Shown here piece by piece: positions 12,101 through 27,100 of a DNA stretch of 64,000 nucleotides; positions within the stretch are counted from its first letter, which is position 1, and each line of letters begins with the position of its first letter. The notes beneath the pieces were generated by a model, which searched no databases, had not been told where the DNA came from, and saw nothing but the letters and a program-made list of their open reading frames with translations. Both the position numbers and the translations under genes were made by a program. Source of the stretch: Gavia stellata (lineage: Eukaryota; Chordata; Aves; Gaviiformes; Gaviidae). The stretch spans positions 15,235,001 to 15,299,000 of the forward strand of contig NC_082612.1 of assembly GCF_030936135.1 (NCBI RefSeq), read 5' to 3'.

Positions 12101-15100
12101 GAGAAAGGTTCTGCTCCCACTGTTCCTGGGATGCGAGGTTGGCAAAGACCTGAGCAAAGGGGAAAGACAGGTTGTGAGATGCCTGCTAAACTGTGTCATA
12201 TCTGTGTTAACCAGCTTGGAGATGTCTGTCCGTAGAGCTAGGTCAGAAAAATGCAGAAATGTCGACACGCTAATTAGGGAGATCCTCACAGCTCCGCCCA
12301 TGCTGCCTGGTCTGACTCCTAGGGCCAAGAGGTCCTTTTCCAGAGAGGCAAGGGCAGAAGTATGGAAACCCTTCAATACCCAGCAGCGGCTGAGAAACCT
12401 GACCTCTTCCTGAGAAGGATTTGTACTTCCTCCCTAGAAATGGGGAGATGGCAACTTTACATCAGCATTCACCTTGGCAGCCATCACTTACTGAGGTGAA
12501 GGGCAGGGTGGTTCACAACCACACCTGAGCTCTTGCCACAAAAACCAGGCTGCCCGAGGGGAGCCAACATCTTGCAGACAACAGCTAACTAAAATACACA
12601 GGGGCAGTTTGTGCCATTCTGCAGGGTCCACCACTTACACTGGAGAGGGATTTCAGGTTCTTTCTTTTTCTGTGTATGACTGAGACAAAGATAATTTCTG
12701 ATTAAATTACACAAAGAACTGGCACTTTAGGAGCATAGCGGTAAATCCACAGAGGACCCTCAGTGCATAATGGCCACTTTAGACCTCTAAATCTAACACT
12801 TAGGAGCCTCAAGAACCTTGAAAACTTCATAGGCTACTGCCTAACTTCCTTATGATGGGAAGTCTCAAAGGAGCTTCTTTTCAGCCACTAAGCGTGAACA
12901 CAACTGCCTAAAAAACCTTGATGGATTTCAGTCCGGATTACATGCCCTTTCCCTCCCCAACTTGTGATCTTAACAAAAAATACTGCCTCCCTCCACAAGC
13001 CTTGTCTTGTCTTGTTGACAGGCCACTGCCACTACAACAGAACCACCACCAACACCCTGGTAATACAAAACTTTTTCAGTTCTTCCCACATAGTTCAATC
13101 CTACCCAGGGGTTTTGCACTGTGGCCGGAGGAGATGGAGGTGAAGGACTCCATGTAGCAGAAGGACTGAACTGCACAAAACAGAGAGCTGAGGAAGCACA
13201 GCGTGACCCACTTGACATGGTCAGTGAGCTAGTGCTTCTCTCACCCAGTGAGTATTTAATTATAGAGCCTAAATGAAACATTTTAGTCTAAAGAAACAGA
13301 GAAGAGTCACCCTCTAACACCCAACATTTTGGCCCTTTGAATCCCAACGTGCAGTAAAGCCAGGCTCCTGCTTTAATTTGGGCAGAATAGGACCTTAAAG
13401 TAACTCCTGAGTAACTGTCCTAGTCACTAACTGATTGAGCAAAAAGATGTGTTTTCCTCCTCTAAATTTCTGAGGAAAAAAGCAACAGATTAGACATACA
13501 CATCTAGATATGGATCACAGTTAAGAAACCTGAGGATGTGGGCTAAACCCAGAATTAGGATGTTTCCTTATCTTCTGAGACATAGCCCAAGTTCTCAACA
13601 GAGTTACGTGTGCAGTGCTGCAATATCTGAATTTCCACATGGATTTCACACCCCCATCCTTTTCCAGTGCCTGTATTTTAACTGTCTTTAGTCTGCAGGT
13701 CTTCAGAAAACATCAAATTCAATACATCTACAATCTGCTCTCAGTATCAGTAGCTGTGTTGTTTAAATTAAAACCACATGGAAATAGAGGTGGTATTTGA
13801 AATATGTATATTCCCCAAGACTGGGGAGGTCAAATTCTGCTCTACTCAATAGTCAAATTAGCTGTAAAAAATCATTATCACCATACACCCACCAATCTTT
13901 TACACATGACCTATGATGGGCGCAAACTCTTGAAATACCAGACCGGATGAGATGATTACAAGATGCTTTTGCCTTTCACTAGCAACAGTCCCATATGTGT
14001 ATGAAAAAAAAAAAAAATTAACTAACGTACGAGCACTAATGCCCTAAAACAAAACACCCCGTAGCAGACCACTACCTCATCTTTTCCCAGGAAAGGTTAC
14101 CTAAATTCCCATCATCAACAACTTACCTTCCTCTCTGTTTACTGTATAAATTGGACTTAGCAGCTCCAGACCTGCATCACCATTGGCATTCACAGCTCGA
14201 GCTGCACACTGAAGCCTGGAGCCTGCCTGGAAGTATATAGAGTCCAGGGAGATGGATTTGGTGCTTGTAAAAAAAGTGTTGGAGTCCACTTCCCTCATCG
14301 GGCTGGTGACACCGTCACTCCCACTTGGAGCACTGACAAGCCAGCGGTACAGGGTCAGAGTATCATTGATGTTTTCCGTGGCGCAGATGGATCCGGTTTT
14401 GTCATAGTCTGAATACTTGGGATTGCATGCCTACGGGTTGGCATTTACAAAAGATAAAGGGAGTTATCTATTCTTACCTACACCTGCTCCAGGCAAGCAA
14501 ACTGTTAAGCATTATTCTAACAGTACCGTGCTTATTACTAGAACTCTATCAGCAAAATAAGACCTTTATGCAGGCACATGATTTTCCCCTTAATTGAGGG
14601 GACATGAATGAATGCCATAGGGCTTTTTTAATTAAAAACAAGAACAAACAAACAAACAAAAAACCAAACCCCAGACAGTAGCGAGTTGTTGTGACAATTC
14701 ACGTGTCACCTCTGGCCATGCAAACCTGGAAAATGCTAGTGCTAACTCCAAAAACTGAACTCTTATTTGAAAACATCAAAGTCAGTTCTCCCAAATTCAG
14801 ACACCCTAGCTTGAGAAATCCCAGTGTGAAACCCCTCTAAATAAATTAGAAACTGTTAGATACAGAAAATGAATGGCCTGAATTCATACATCCCTGGCAA
14901 AGTGCTGCCAGTTTACAACTGCACCCTCCCCAGCAGTCTGTTGCTGCTCCCACAACAGAATCAAGCAGGAGTGAAGACGCATGTGTGATATTTGCTAGTG
15001 GAAAATTCAGCTTCACCCCCCCGCCCCAATCATCCTTGATCAACAGTTTAAAACTCCTGGCTTTACACAGAAGCAGCAGGCACACAAGTACGTGTCCCTC

Positions 15101-18100
15101 TGCCAGCTCTGCCTGGCAGAGCGGTCTCCTGCAGGCGGGACAGATGGCTGATACCAGAGGTTGCTCAGTCAACTTTGGTCAAATCTGCTGCTCAGCTGCT
15201 CATGGCACAGCTCTGCTCACAATGCCTAGGATGCGAACTCTTTCTGGAAAGCTCTGTAGGGCCCAGCCACAGACCTTTTTTTGGGCAGCACTTATCTCCT
15301 CCTCACCTTCCTGCCTGCTCAGCTTTGGGTTTAGAAATCTCTATTTTTCTGGCCCTAATTCCACATGTCCCAGCCATCCCCTGGAACTGGTTGTTAGTTT
15401 GACAGCACAGCCCAGTAACAAAGACCTATTTAGGTCAGCAAGAAACACTCACTGCAGGAAGAGCTGTCACTGGATAGGGGTGTTAGTGACCCTCTCTTGG
15501 AAGCTCTCATTCTCTGAGCTAGGTCACCAGAAAGACTTATGCAAGTGTCTCTGACACAGTAACAGCCTGCTGCTTTTAGTTGTCTTGTTCCAGAATTGAA
15601 TACTTTTTCAATTTTCTTGCATGGTCTAGAGCATGAAATGAGTAAGTTGGATAAAGCATACAGAAACAAGCCTTACCGTTACACAGACAACAGGATAGCC
15701 AGTTGGAGGGTGTGGATTCTCTGTGCTCTTAGCAGTATCGTCATACATCAGGAGTGAGACAACCTGGGGCACAGCTGGAAACGTCACATCTGCAACACTG
15801 TCCATTTCTTCAATGTACACAATGGCTTTGCTCGTCTGAGTTGAGAGAGAGAAAAGGTTATGTATACTGCTGAAAATAAGGAATAGAGGGAGAAGGAGAA
15901 GTAGTACCTACAACTTAATTTCCACCACCAAGCTTATTCTGGTTTTACCCAGGATTCTTTGATAAAATGGTGACTTGTATTAAGGAAGACTCACTCCTCC
16001 ATGGTTTTTAAAGGTTTTCAACTTAAAACCTGTTCACCAGCACCTAGCTAAAAATTAAGGAAGAATTAATTCCCCAAACACTAGGAAAAGGGAAATAAAA
16101 ATATTCCAATTTTTCTTAAAAAAAAAAAGTTAGCCTTGGCAAACAAACACCCACCCAGTTGCTCACTCACTCCCCATCTTCAGCATGGCAGGAGGAGGAA
16201 ATAGGATGAGAAAGCTCATGCTTCCAGCTAAAGGCAGGGAGATTGCTTACCAATTACTCTAACAGGCAAAACACACTCCACTTGGGGAAAATTAATTTAA
16301 TTTATTGCTAATTAAAGTGGATTTGGGTAGTAAGAAACAAAGACAAACATTAAAACACCACCTTTCCTCCTCACTTCCCCATGCTCAACTTCATTCCTGA
16401 GTCATCTACCCCCCAAAAACCTTGCCACAAACATAAAATACAAAAACAAACCCCCAAACTCTCCTAAACTAATTCCAGAGACCATGCAGTAGCTTCAGCC
16501 TACACGTCAATTTGATCTCACTTGACAGCCAGCTTAGGCTTTTACCAACTGAAGTATAAAGACTCTGTGTTAACTTCAGAGCCTCTGTTTTTAAAATAGT
16601 GGCCTACAAATTTATCAAGGTATAATACACATGATTTAATGGATCCCAGGGCCATAGTTTCTCTGCATGTAGTAATTTACTGTATATAGTATTGAAGTAA
16701 GAAGTTGCTAGTGTTTGAGTCAAATTAGATCTTAAATATAAGGCAGTGCTCTTCAGAATCATAGTAGCTCTAACACTTGCTATGCTCTCCTCTGCTTCAC
16801 CAAAATAAAGGAAGAAACGGGAGACGCATCTATGCCCATCTGTCCCCATTCGTGCTCTCCTCCCTGCCCACAGCCCTCCTACCATGGGAATGGGTGAGAA
16901 GGCCTCACAGAGCTATATTTGGGCCCATGAAGTGACACAGAGCAGTGACCAGAGCACCACAGCATGGCTGCAGCTGCTGCTGCCACATCTCTGATCTCCC
17001 TGTCGTACTGGGTCTCTAGCAGCTAGAGACACTGTTAATACAAACAAAACCTGCCAATCACAGCTTCTTGCTTTCTTTTTTGTATATTTTTAAATATTTT
17101 GATGTAATGGGAAAAGTCAGAAGAGGTTTCTACAAGCCAGTTAGTGCACTACACTTTCCTAAGCTGTATATCATTAACTTGGAAAGAATGAGACAGCTCT
17201 CCAGTACCAACCTCTCTGTGAAGCATATAGTGGGTCACACATAAAATTTGTAATTCAATGCTTATAGACTTTGTTCAAAGTGTGTGGATTTACAGCTAAT
17301 TTATACCAGTATTTAGACAGGCATGCACCAAAATAACCACAGGAGCGTATGAATACTAGGCCGTCATGCACGCTGTTTTTTTAGATGTTTTTATACAAAT
17401 AAAAAAAAAAAAATCATTACAAATGGCAACTTTTGCTGTCAACAGTGGTTACCTGTGTCTCTGCTACCATGTTCTCATCAGCTTTCAGGTGGACAGTAAA
17501 TGCTTCTCTCATTTCTCTTATGCCATCATACAAAATCTCTACTTCAACAAAATGCCCAGTTTCTCCTTCTCCAAATTCAATATCTGATTAAAAAAAAAAA
17601 ACCAAACAACAAATTAATGCAAAATTAAGAGCCAAACAATTGTTTTCTTTGCCAATTTTGTTCAACTAACATATTCTGTTGCAATAACGTGTTTTTGCTC
17701 TAAGTAAAATGCACTAGCAAACTGAGCTGTTAGCCTCTGTTCTTCAGCATAACGACCAAGTAAAACTAAACCACTTTCGCTGGACAGAAAAAAATAAATA
17801 CAAGTTGATATTGATAACTTGTTGGAAGACTTAAAAATAATATAAAAACATAATATCCTGACATGATTTTCCATCAAGCCAACTAGCTTTCTTCCAAACA
17901 ACTCCTGGACACAGTTCAGAATTAGTGTGGGCCAGGGAGGCAGTTTTCATGCAGAGATCCTGCTTCAGTTGTAAAGTTCAAGAGAGCGGGTCTGCATGCC
18001 AAGGAATGGTCCCAGGTGCATTATTATACCAGTAGGTATACTGCCTCAGGCTCCATTTGTAATGCATATTTAAGCAGGATCCAAAACACTGCATTTTTGA

Positions 18101-21100
18101 AATGAAAAGTCAACACATTTAGCATTAGGTCTTTAGGAGACATGTTGATCTACATGAAATCCCAAGACAAGAATGGTCTATTAGAAATAGGCATCTGTGG
18201 TCCTTCCTCCAGAGACCACGTGGGGATTGTTATTTCTTGCTAAAAGTCAGGAGGAAGTGGTACCTATTTTTCTGACACTAGCCCTTAGTCAGTAGCACAA
18301 ATACTCAAGAAATGAGAGACCTTGTGTGTTCATTTTACTCTAATTACATTCAAGGTTGTATGTCCCTGGGAAACACCATAAAACAGTTACTCCTCTAGGG
18401 AGTTTGCGTAACCACCAGGCTATAACTGTTCCTGTGAGGGTGACGCTCCATCAGAACCACATCACTATGAGGAGAAAAAAACCCAAATGCAGTGGATCGC
18501 AGAAGGAGAATATGGGTCTGTAACCTTGAGACTTGGACTCTTTCCTGGGAGACAGGGGACCTGTCTAGGAAAAGCATCCTACCCACTGGCAACTCCTTAC
18601 TGTAAGTGCTTAGGGCAGACCTCTCTTCCATACTGCAGGATGATGAAAGCAGAATAAATCTGGATAATTGCCTTAAAATAGAGAACCAAAACAAAAATAG
18701 ACCTTACTCAGATCTCCCGTTCCAAAACACAGAAGGTGAAGCAGGAACTCCTGGTCTGAAGTACAGTACTTAACCATTCAGGTATCAAAACAAGAATTCA
18801 GCTCCCTGTCCAGCATCCATTTGCAGGAAGGCACTTTCCAAACTAATGTTTCCCATTCCCACACCCAATGAAGCCCTTACCTTCTGACACTGGATTGTAG
18901 TCCTCCCCCGAGGTGGCTGAGCCATCCTTAGTGTGCACTCTGACAACAGATACTTTGGAGCTATCACCGAGGCGTAGAACATGGATTCTTACTAGTGCAA
19001 TTTCTCCAGGTTCCTGAGGCTCCTGAATGCTGTGTTTTATTTCAGAAAATTTGATCACTGGTTCTAGATGAGAAAAAAAAAAAACACAACAAAAACCTGA
19101 CCATTAAAAAAATAGTAATAATTTACTCATGTCAATTAACCAAGTGCAAATACCTTATCTGAAAGTGGATAGTCCAAAGGAAATGAGAAGGTCATAACAA
19201 ACCTGAAAATTGAAAGTGATTGTCTGGGTATTAATTTATTTGGTTTATTGATTGCAGTCTGGAACGATTGAAGTGAAATATTTTGGAAACTGGAATTCAG
19301 ATAGATGTTTGTAGCTATTATTAAAAGCAGAATACCTGGTCCCCCGGTGTTTGCTTTAGTGGAGTCTAAAGTGGAATATTTAGAGATAAAATATGTTTAG
19401 CTTTTGAAGAAAGCAGTTATTTTTATAAGTTATTTATTGTAAGGCCTTGTCAAATGTATGGGATAAATCTGTTTTTCTTCAGTGACTCTCTATGACTTGT
19501 AAGGAGTGCATTTTACAGCATTATCAATTATATTGGGGGGGTTGTTTTGGGTTTTTTTGTGAATTTGACACAAGGCATCCACGAGTCTTTCAACTTAGTC
19601 AAATTTATGACACTCTTACAAAAGCAACACATATAGAGCAACAAATCAAATGGAAATAAACAAGAGAGTTTCTCTTCCCATTATCCCACAAAAGGCAGAG
19701 CCAGTGATGTGTTCAGAATAGATTAAAAGGGTGCAAATTCAAAACATAAAAATCAAATCCTTGACAGTTTTTTGAGAAACTTGGTACTGGGTACTTTGAA
19801 AACTGTAACGAACACTGAATGGAATTAGTCCCATTTTCCCATTTGCAGCTATGTATATAATCAACAATTAACATAAAACTCACTGTCTTCTTCATCCTTA
19901 ATCTTGATCACTGTTTCTTTCTGATCCCCAATGGAAGCACCAAATGTGGAATCACTTTTTGGTGTTCCAAGCACCAATCTGAATTCCTCCTCCTCTTCAT
20001 AAATTACATCATCCTCCAGAGTTACCACACAGGGCTTCTCAGTTTCTCCTGCAGAAAGGTATGAAGCAAGAACAAGACATTATCTTCATGGGAGTACAAA
20101 AGACCAGGATAAAAACAAAACAAAAACCCCATACTTTCTCAGGCTTCCCATAGAAAAGAGAGTCTCGAGAACATGGAAGCAGAGACTAGTGCTGTCTGGC
20201 ACACGTAATTTTTCTGTTGTGTTTGAGTCAATCTCCGCTAGGGAAAAATCCCATGACTCTGCCACAGTCGGAGCTACGCAGCATCCCTTACAGCATTCAG
20301 CAGGGTGTTGTATGGCAAGGAACCTGCTGCTCTCATTCTCCTCTGCTGAAGGCACTGCATCAGTGTTATTCCTGCTTATTCTCATGAACAAGTGCTATGC
20401 TCAAAAGTGTAGCAGAAGATGTTCAATATTACTGAATTCTTTATTGTCCAACTTCGGCCATAAAAACCTTTTAAAGTGCTGGCTGTCATAGTCACAAAAC
20501 TATTTGTTAAATAGTCCTGTGCCACCTTCTTCATCCACAGAAGCTCAGCTGGCATAACAACTCCCAGAATGTCCTGGAGGTCTAGCTCTTATTTACCATC
20601 AGATTACTTGGCAGACAAAAATAACACATTATTTTCTAATTCCAATGGGAAAAGCTTACCTGGGAGAAAAACCACTTCAGAATCATCTGTATTTGGCCTC
20701 TCCTTGTAGTCCATCATAACTTGGGCAGAACCCTGGCGAGTATAGCAACGCACTGTGGATTTATGGTTAATGTCACCGCTTCGATAAACGAGGGCCACCA
20801 GTTGTTCATCTTTTTCATTTGCCACGTACATTGGTTCTTTGAACTGGACTTTGGGTACTGACAACAGAACACGTTACACAAGTTGAAAAGGACCCTCATA
20901 CATGGGCAGAAAATATTAACCACATTCCTCAATTAAAAAAAAAAAAAAGTTATTTTCTTTAACTTAACATTTTATTTGCTAACCTTTTACAATAAACTGA
21001 AGGAGGTTCAGATTTACACATGCTTTTTAAATACAGATTTTGAATCTAGATGAATTCAAATACTTTCCCAGTCTACAGCAACTAATTGCCAACTTGGTAC

Positions 21101-24100
21101 CAATTCTGTCACCAGACTTCTCACAGTAGCGAAGACTTGGTGATTTGTTTAAAACCAGCACTTGAGCCACTTCAGAACTGTGGGATTATTTTCTACAAAG
21201 CAGCCTCTTTTAGCTTTGATGCAGAGTGGAGGTAGGTGCACGATACCACAAGGGCAAAAAGGGGTGATGAGCACAATTCCATCTCCACTTAAGTCAGTAT
21301 CATACTTTGCACTGACTTCAACAAGTGAATATTTCAGAGTGAAACTGTAACTGCTCTTCAGAGTTCTGTTTGAGAACGAGCTTTCTAAAACAATATAGCT
21401 TCTTGAAGTCTTTGAAGTGCAGTGAATTTGCAGAAACCTGAGACTGCTGAGAGCCAGCTCAGTTTATTTAGCAAGTGCTGGAGAACCTGTAAATGGCACT
21501 GTGTTGAGTGTTGTTTAAAGTTTTACACCTACCTTTTTTTCCCCCCCTTAATGCTCCCCTAGAAGAGTTACAGCTTCATGAAACAGCAGTCTGCACAATT
21601 ATTTGAAAAACTTAGCTCCCTACAATTTTTGGTGGTCAAATAACTACTAGGGGAAAAAAAAGTTTAATCCCTATGGCTTCTCGACCTTCAGAATGAATAC
21701 TCATTCAAAGAAATAGCCTTAATGGACCAGGCATAAATAAATGTACTTTTAGCTCATGGCACAGTTCCACTATTATGTTAACTTGTCCAAAACAGTATCT
21801 TCAAGTACATAATGAGAAGGGAGACAAGCCAGAGTAAAGAACCTGCACTATAGCCCTGTGTTCTGACTTCAGGTGTAGCACACAACTGTTCATCTTTATA
21901 ATGTAGTTGGGGTAAATGATATATCACAGCACTTACACACATAGTAATTTATGCTACTGCCAAAAGAGCTCTTCTACCTTCTAAGTGCACTTAAAACACT
22001 AAAAGGAAAAACCCTCCCCCACCCCCTTTATACTTACAGTCAGTGACAGTGTCATTGATAAAGACAGTAGTTTTGCTAGGCTCTCCAAGCACTGCATTTG
22101 CGGGCATGCAGAGAACTAGTTCGAACTTCTCCAGACCTTCCAGAATAGGCTGGCCCAAATCATCAAGGATAATCACTCGAAACACTTGCATGTTGACTCC
22201 TGGTGTAAAATCCAGGTTATGGCTGATGCCCACATAATCAACTCCAGCTGTTTCAGAAGCAACAAGACTTGTATGGTCAGTTACTACTGCATGTTCATAA
22301 CATTCACTTGTACATTTGTGAAATGTGTTTGCAGCTGTTTCTATTGCTGTCCTGGAGAAAATTTAATTTAGGTTTTTGTCACGTGCAAATAAATTTGGGA
22401 ACAATGAACATACAGTGCAACACACACACACAAATGCATATCTGGATCATCATTTACTCTTTACAACATCAGCACAATTAAAACTGCAGAGTAACAGGCT
22501 ACAGCCTCAACAACATGCAACAAACCTGATGTCCACAGCAATTTAACACTTTTGCTCAACTCTGGACTACAAACATGAGGTTTTACTTAGCTATTTACCT
22601 TTAAAGGGGCAGACGTCTGTCCGAGAATAATTCCAGCTGTACCCTAAGAAAAAAATGTGTCTTGCACTAGGCTAGATCACCGAGCTTGAAAATCATGCTG
22701 TTACCACTGTCTCGCCCCTAAAAGACGCAGGCAGACTGAGTGCGGGTGAAAACACCTAGAATGACTTTTTAGTGTGTGTATGAGACTATGAAATCTAAAC
22801 TGGAAGATGTGTAATGACTTCACTTCCTCCTTCTGCTTGTGTCCCATTATTTCACTGTGATTTTGACTGTTCCCATAATTTTGCATTCTTTTTAACCAGA
22901 GTGTTCCTCCCTATCCCCTTTCAAATGTTCTACTTGTTGCTTGTAATGACAGCACTTCTTTGTCACAGCATGTTGACATTTATATACTTAAAAGCAACTC
23001 TGCCTTCTTCTTTTACACATCATTATGCAGCCTCTGGATTAGAGGCAAGAAACACTTTCCTGCATAAAAACTGACCTCCCTGGTTGGCTCTGTGCATTAT
23101 GAAGAACTACAAATCTTGCACAGGTTTTGTTCTTTCCTTAATCAAATATTGCGTGCAAAGGTATTTCATATACAACCATATTATTATTTTTTCTGTGCAA
23201 AACTCTATAAATACTTGAAACTAGGAAAAGATTTAGTGAAAACAATTTTTTTCTAAATCTCATAACTAGGCTTTAACAGAAGTGACTTTTAAAAAAACCC
23301 TATAAATACAAGATTAGAAACGCAACATTACTTTGCTACTTTATACACAACACAGAAAATTCTGTAAGACTCAATCATATTTCTTCACCTGAATAGTGAG
23401 TCTTCACATATTCATCACATACATTGTCTATTTTGCTAACCACTTCTCTGATCTTCAGTAATTGTAAACTTGTAAGTTAACTGTATCTTATAAGTTAATT
23501 AATTGTTCCTTCAATCATACATGCTGCATTACTAGTTGCTGTAATTCTTTGTTATTTTGGTAGCAAATCTGATTTTGTATCACATACATATTAAAAAAGA
23601 CAATTTTGCTTTCAGCTTGATCAATATGAAAATTTCTGAAGCCTTATCTGTCTATTGCCAGTGTGTCGTCAATTTGTTGGGCTGAACAGAGAAATTTTCA
23701 TTAATGCAACCAATTTCCTTGACAGCCAGCAGTTATAACTGCTCCTTAAAATTAATTTAGCAGCTAGCAAGTCAAGCAACATATTTAAACAGCACTGCAA
23801 AATTTTGGCCAGCCTAAGTATTCTCAAAGTCTGATAGGGAAAATGACTTTTTGTTGGGACTGAGAAATAAAAATAGGGTTTTACAAAGACAGTCACCAGA
23901 TTTTGGGTATTTTGGGTCAGTGTTGGACAGAGAAATTCCTTGGAGGTCACACTGGCGGTGCCTTCCAGAACCTTCTCCACTGTAACTGAGAGACCCTAAA
24001 ATCTCAGATACAACAGCTCTTATAGATAAATAAAGCTTCCTTGGCTAATGTACTGATAGCGTAATTTCAGGGCAACTGCAGATTTATGCTGTAAATTCAG

Positions 24101-27100
24101 TTTTATTCCAGAGAATCACAGTGCTATAAAGACAATACTCTCTTTCACTCTGACTTTTTCTTCCAATGTCTGCCATCAGTTAAGGTGCGAGTAAATTAAT
24201 GATGATTTTATCCACATCCATTCTGCAGTCTCCATCAGAGTCAGTGAGCTTAGCTGAGCTGTCCTTGTCACACACATCGTGTTTTCTACCTGATAAATCC
24301 ATGTCTGATGTCTTTTACTTAACTTTTCCACCCCATATATATGCACAGAAGATAAATAAGAGTGAATGCCAGATACCCCATCTTCATGCTCACATACTCT
24401 AAAGCAACCAGAGCATCATTTTTGTGAGTAACTCACCCTCTGCTGACACTGGTTCTGTTTTTCTGGAACGCACTGTGACAGAAGCTGTTTTGGACAGATC
24501 TGTTCCAGTCCTCCAGACATGAATCTCCACGTAACCAGCGCTTTCATCCACTCGATAGTCAGTGTTACCAAAGTACAGAGCAGGTTCTAAATACAGAGAG
24601 AAATGCATATATTTTTGAAAGAGCCTCTTTTGGCATGCTCTTATCCACACGGATATTTAGTGCTTAAACCCTCCAGCCTGACTTTTAGTGCTCAAACTCT
24701 GCAGTTTGAATTTTAATATGTCCACAGCTGCAAAAAAAAAAAAAAAGCATTACCAATTTCCCCTGCAAATCCCAGTAATATCTACTGTCCACTTACATAA
24801 ATATTATTACGCACCTGCCTACCACTTAATGTAAGGGGGTTTTTTATCCTTTAAAAACAAATCCAAGCACTCCATGAATTAAGTAAATGAAGTGTTATAT
24901 CTATATATTTTTGATCTTATCCACAGCTGACAGAGATCTTCCACAGCTGGCTGTTTACCTTACCATCTGAAGTAAAACAGCCATTTCAAAAATTGTGACT
25001 ATGTAGTGTAACACAGATGTAAGACGTGGAATAGTTCCTCCATTATATTTTTGTTAAGCAAAACAAGGCAGAATTTTTTTTTTGAAATTTACTATTAAAG
25101 GAAATATATACCTAAACATAAATTCCACCCTCCCTAAAAGATAAAGGCAGTTTGCAGGATTTCAAGACTTTAGAATTTTTTTTTTTTTTTAAATTGTTTT
25201 CAAAGCATACATTTGACACAGATGTGTCAGATTAAAGGGTCACAAGCTGTTTTTTTCTTCAGTGTGGTAAACTGACTTTAGTTATTCTATAGGGAATACA
25301 AAAAGTTGCACAATCCAGGTCATGGTAAAGGTCAATATTAAATTGGATTTAAGCAGCCTCTGTTGTTCAGCTTAAGAGATCAAACATCACAAGACTGTCT
25401 CAAACTAGCGCCAATTTTAGCCGCCTTTCTGAATACCCATCAAGAAGAATGAAGCAGCACACACTGGAGACACATTATACCTGCGGCTTTTACTAAATAA
25501 TGGATAGAGTCTGCTAAATACAATACATGTCCTCCTTTACTTCTGTCACCTAAACAATAGTAGGCTTTATCTTGCTATCAGTATTAATAAAGCCTGACAC
25601 ATTTTTCCTGTGTTGCATATTACTACTAACCTATATTAACACAATGTAGAGAATCTCTCTGATACCAGAGCAACATTATTTTAGCACAATAGCCAATATC
25701 TTCTTTAGTAGAACCACCACAGTTGCAGAAAAGCCTGGCACTCATCTAATATGCTGCATTTCTGTTGTACCTCTTGGGGAAATTCAAGAACTCTGAAAAG
25801 CTTTAGAAGTCATGATTATGGTCTCCTACAGCTGGGGAAATGGAAGCTTAGAGTAAAACACTATGGTCCGTAAAGAGTTTTTAATTTTTGGCTACCTGGC
25901 GTTTTCCAGAGCTCAGCTTATTACTGAGCTTAAAACCAGTTTTACATAAGGGACAGTTTCCAATGACTCAATGTGCCAAGTACAGCACAGAAAAATACAC
26001 AGGCTTTTCTATATAATGTGAAGCAACTCAATAATGGAAGTGCCTCACGCTAGTAATAAGTTTTTACATTCTGGATCTCACCTTCCCAAACATAAATAAA
26101 TGTTCTTTTGCGAATGGGGGAGAATATCTAGCTAAGTTCTTTTCTGAACAGGGACGGACAGCACTGCTCAGCTAAGTGAGAAGTTTATATTCACCTAGAG
26201 GCACCATCCACTTCCTCCACATATATATTCCTCCACATCTGGCCTATACCTATATAAACATTGCCACTCCAGCTTGCAGGCACCTGTAGATACTTACTGT
26301 AATTTTCTTGAGCCACTGAACTATGAACCTTTGCTTTACTTCACCATCAGAGCAAACCCTGACAATCACAAAGACTTGCTGCAGAAGCAGATGAGGTCCT
26401 TCAGCACACAGTATTAAGGAAGGTACAGGTGTTCCAAGCAGGACTGCGTTAATATTTATTTACAAACTTTTGATAGATTGCCTTTAAACAGGCTGAAGCA
26501 ATTCTTTCCTTAGCCCAGCAGGATGTCTAACAAAGCAAAGCTTTTGCACACAAAATTCAAGAGAAAGGTTAGAGAATGAAACCAGACATTTAATGATGGG
26601 TTAAATAGCTTAACACAACACAAAGCTCTTTGAAATTGCGGTTTTTCTGAGGGACAGATCTATTCATCAGGACTGCAGGACTTCTAGCTAAAAATCGCAG
26701 CCTTTGGGAGATTGAAGGTTTTGGCTTTCTTCTTGAAAAATTCTTTTTCAATTCTTGAAGTATTTTTGTGTTTTAAGAAACAGGGTATCACGACTGAAAG
26801 TCAAACTGAATGTCTCATTTTATGTCAATACTTCAAGATGTTTTCAAAGAAAACTTTCCTTTGCCTAAAACAGTACCCCAACACAAATTTTTCCCTCCAC
26901 CTTCCTCCCATGCCTCCAGTCAGCAGTTTTAATGATCAGATATTTGCCAGTTTTGGCAATTTTCCCCCTGTTGTGACAGGTAAGAGTCTGAAGATGATCA
27001 CACTCCTGTCCCACCGGCTATGCAGTTTTTACTATTGAAGACTTGCCCACATGGTGGGGAGAAGAGTAGGCCTCTAAATATCCAAACTTACATGCCTTTT

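Noticed and set aside
14985..15554. 189-codon plus-strand open frame
   Set aside because: It lies inside a FREM2 intron on the opposite strand and is low-complexity Ser/Leu-rich content. It has no recognisable domain, promoter or splice context.
22420..22432. CA repeat
   Set aside because: Too short (about six units) to count as a meaningful microsatellite.
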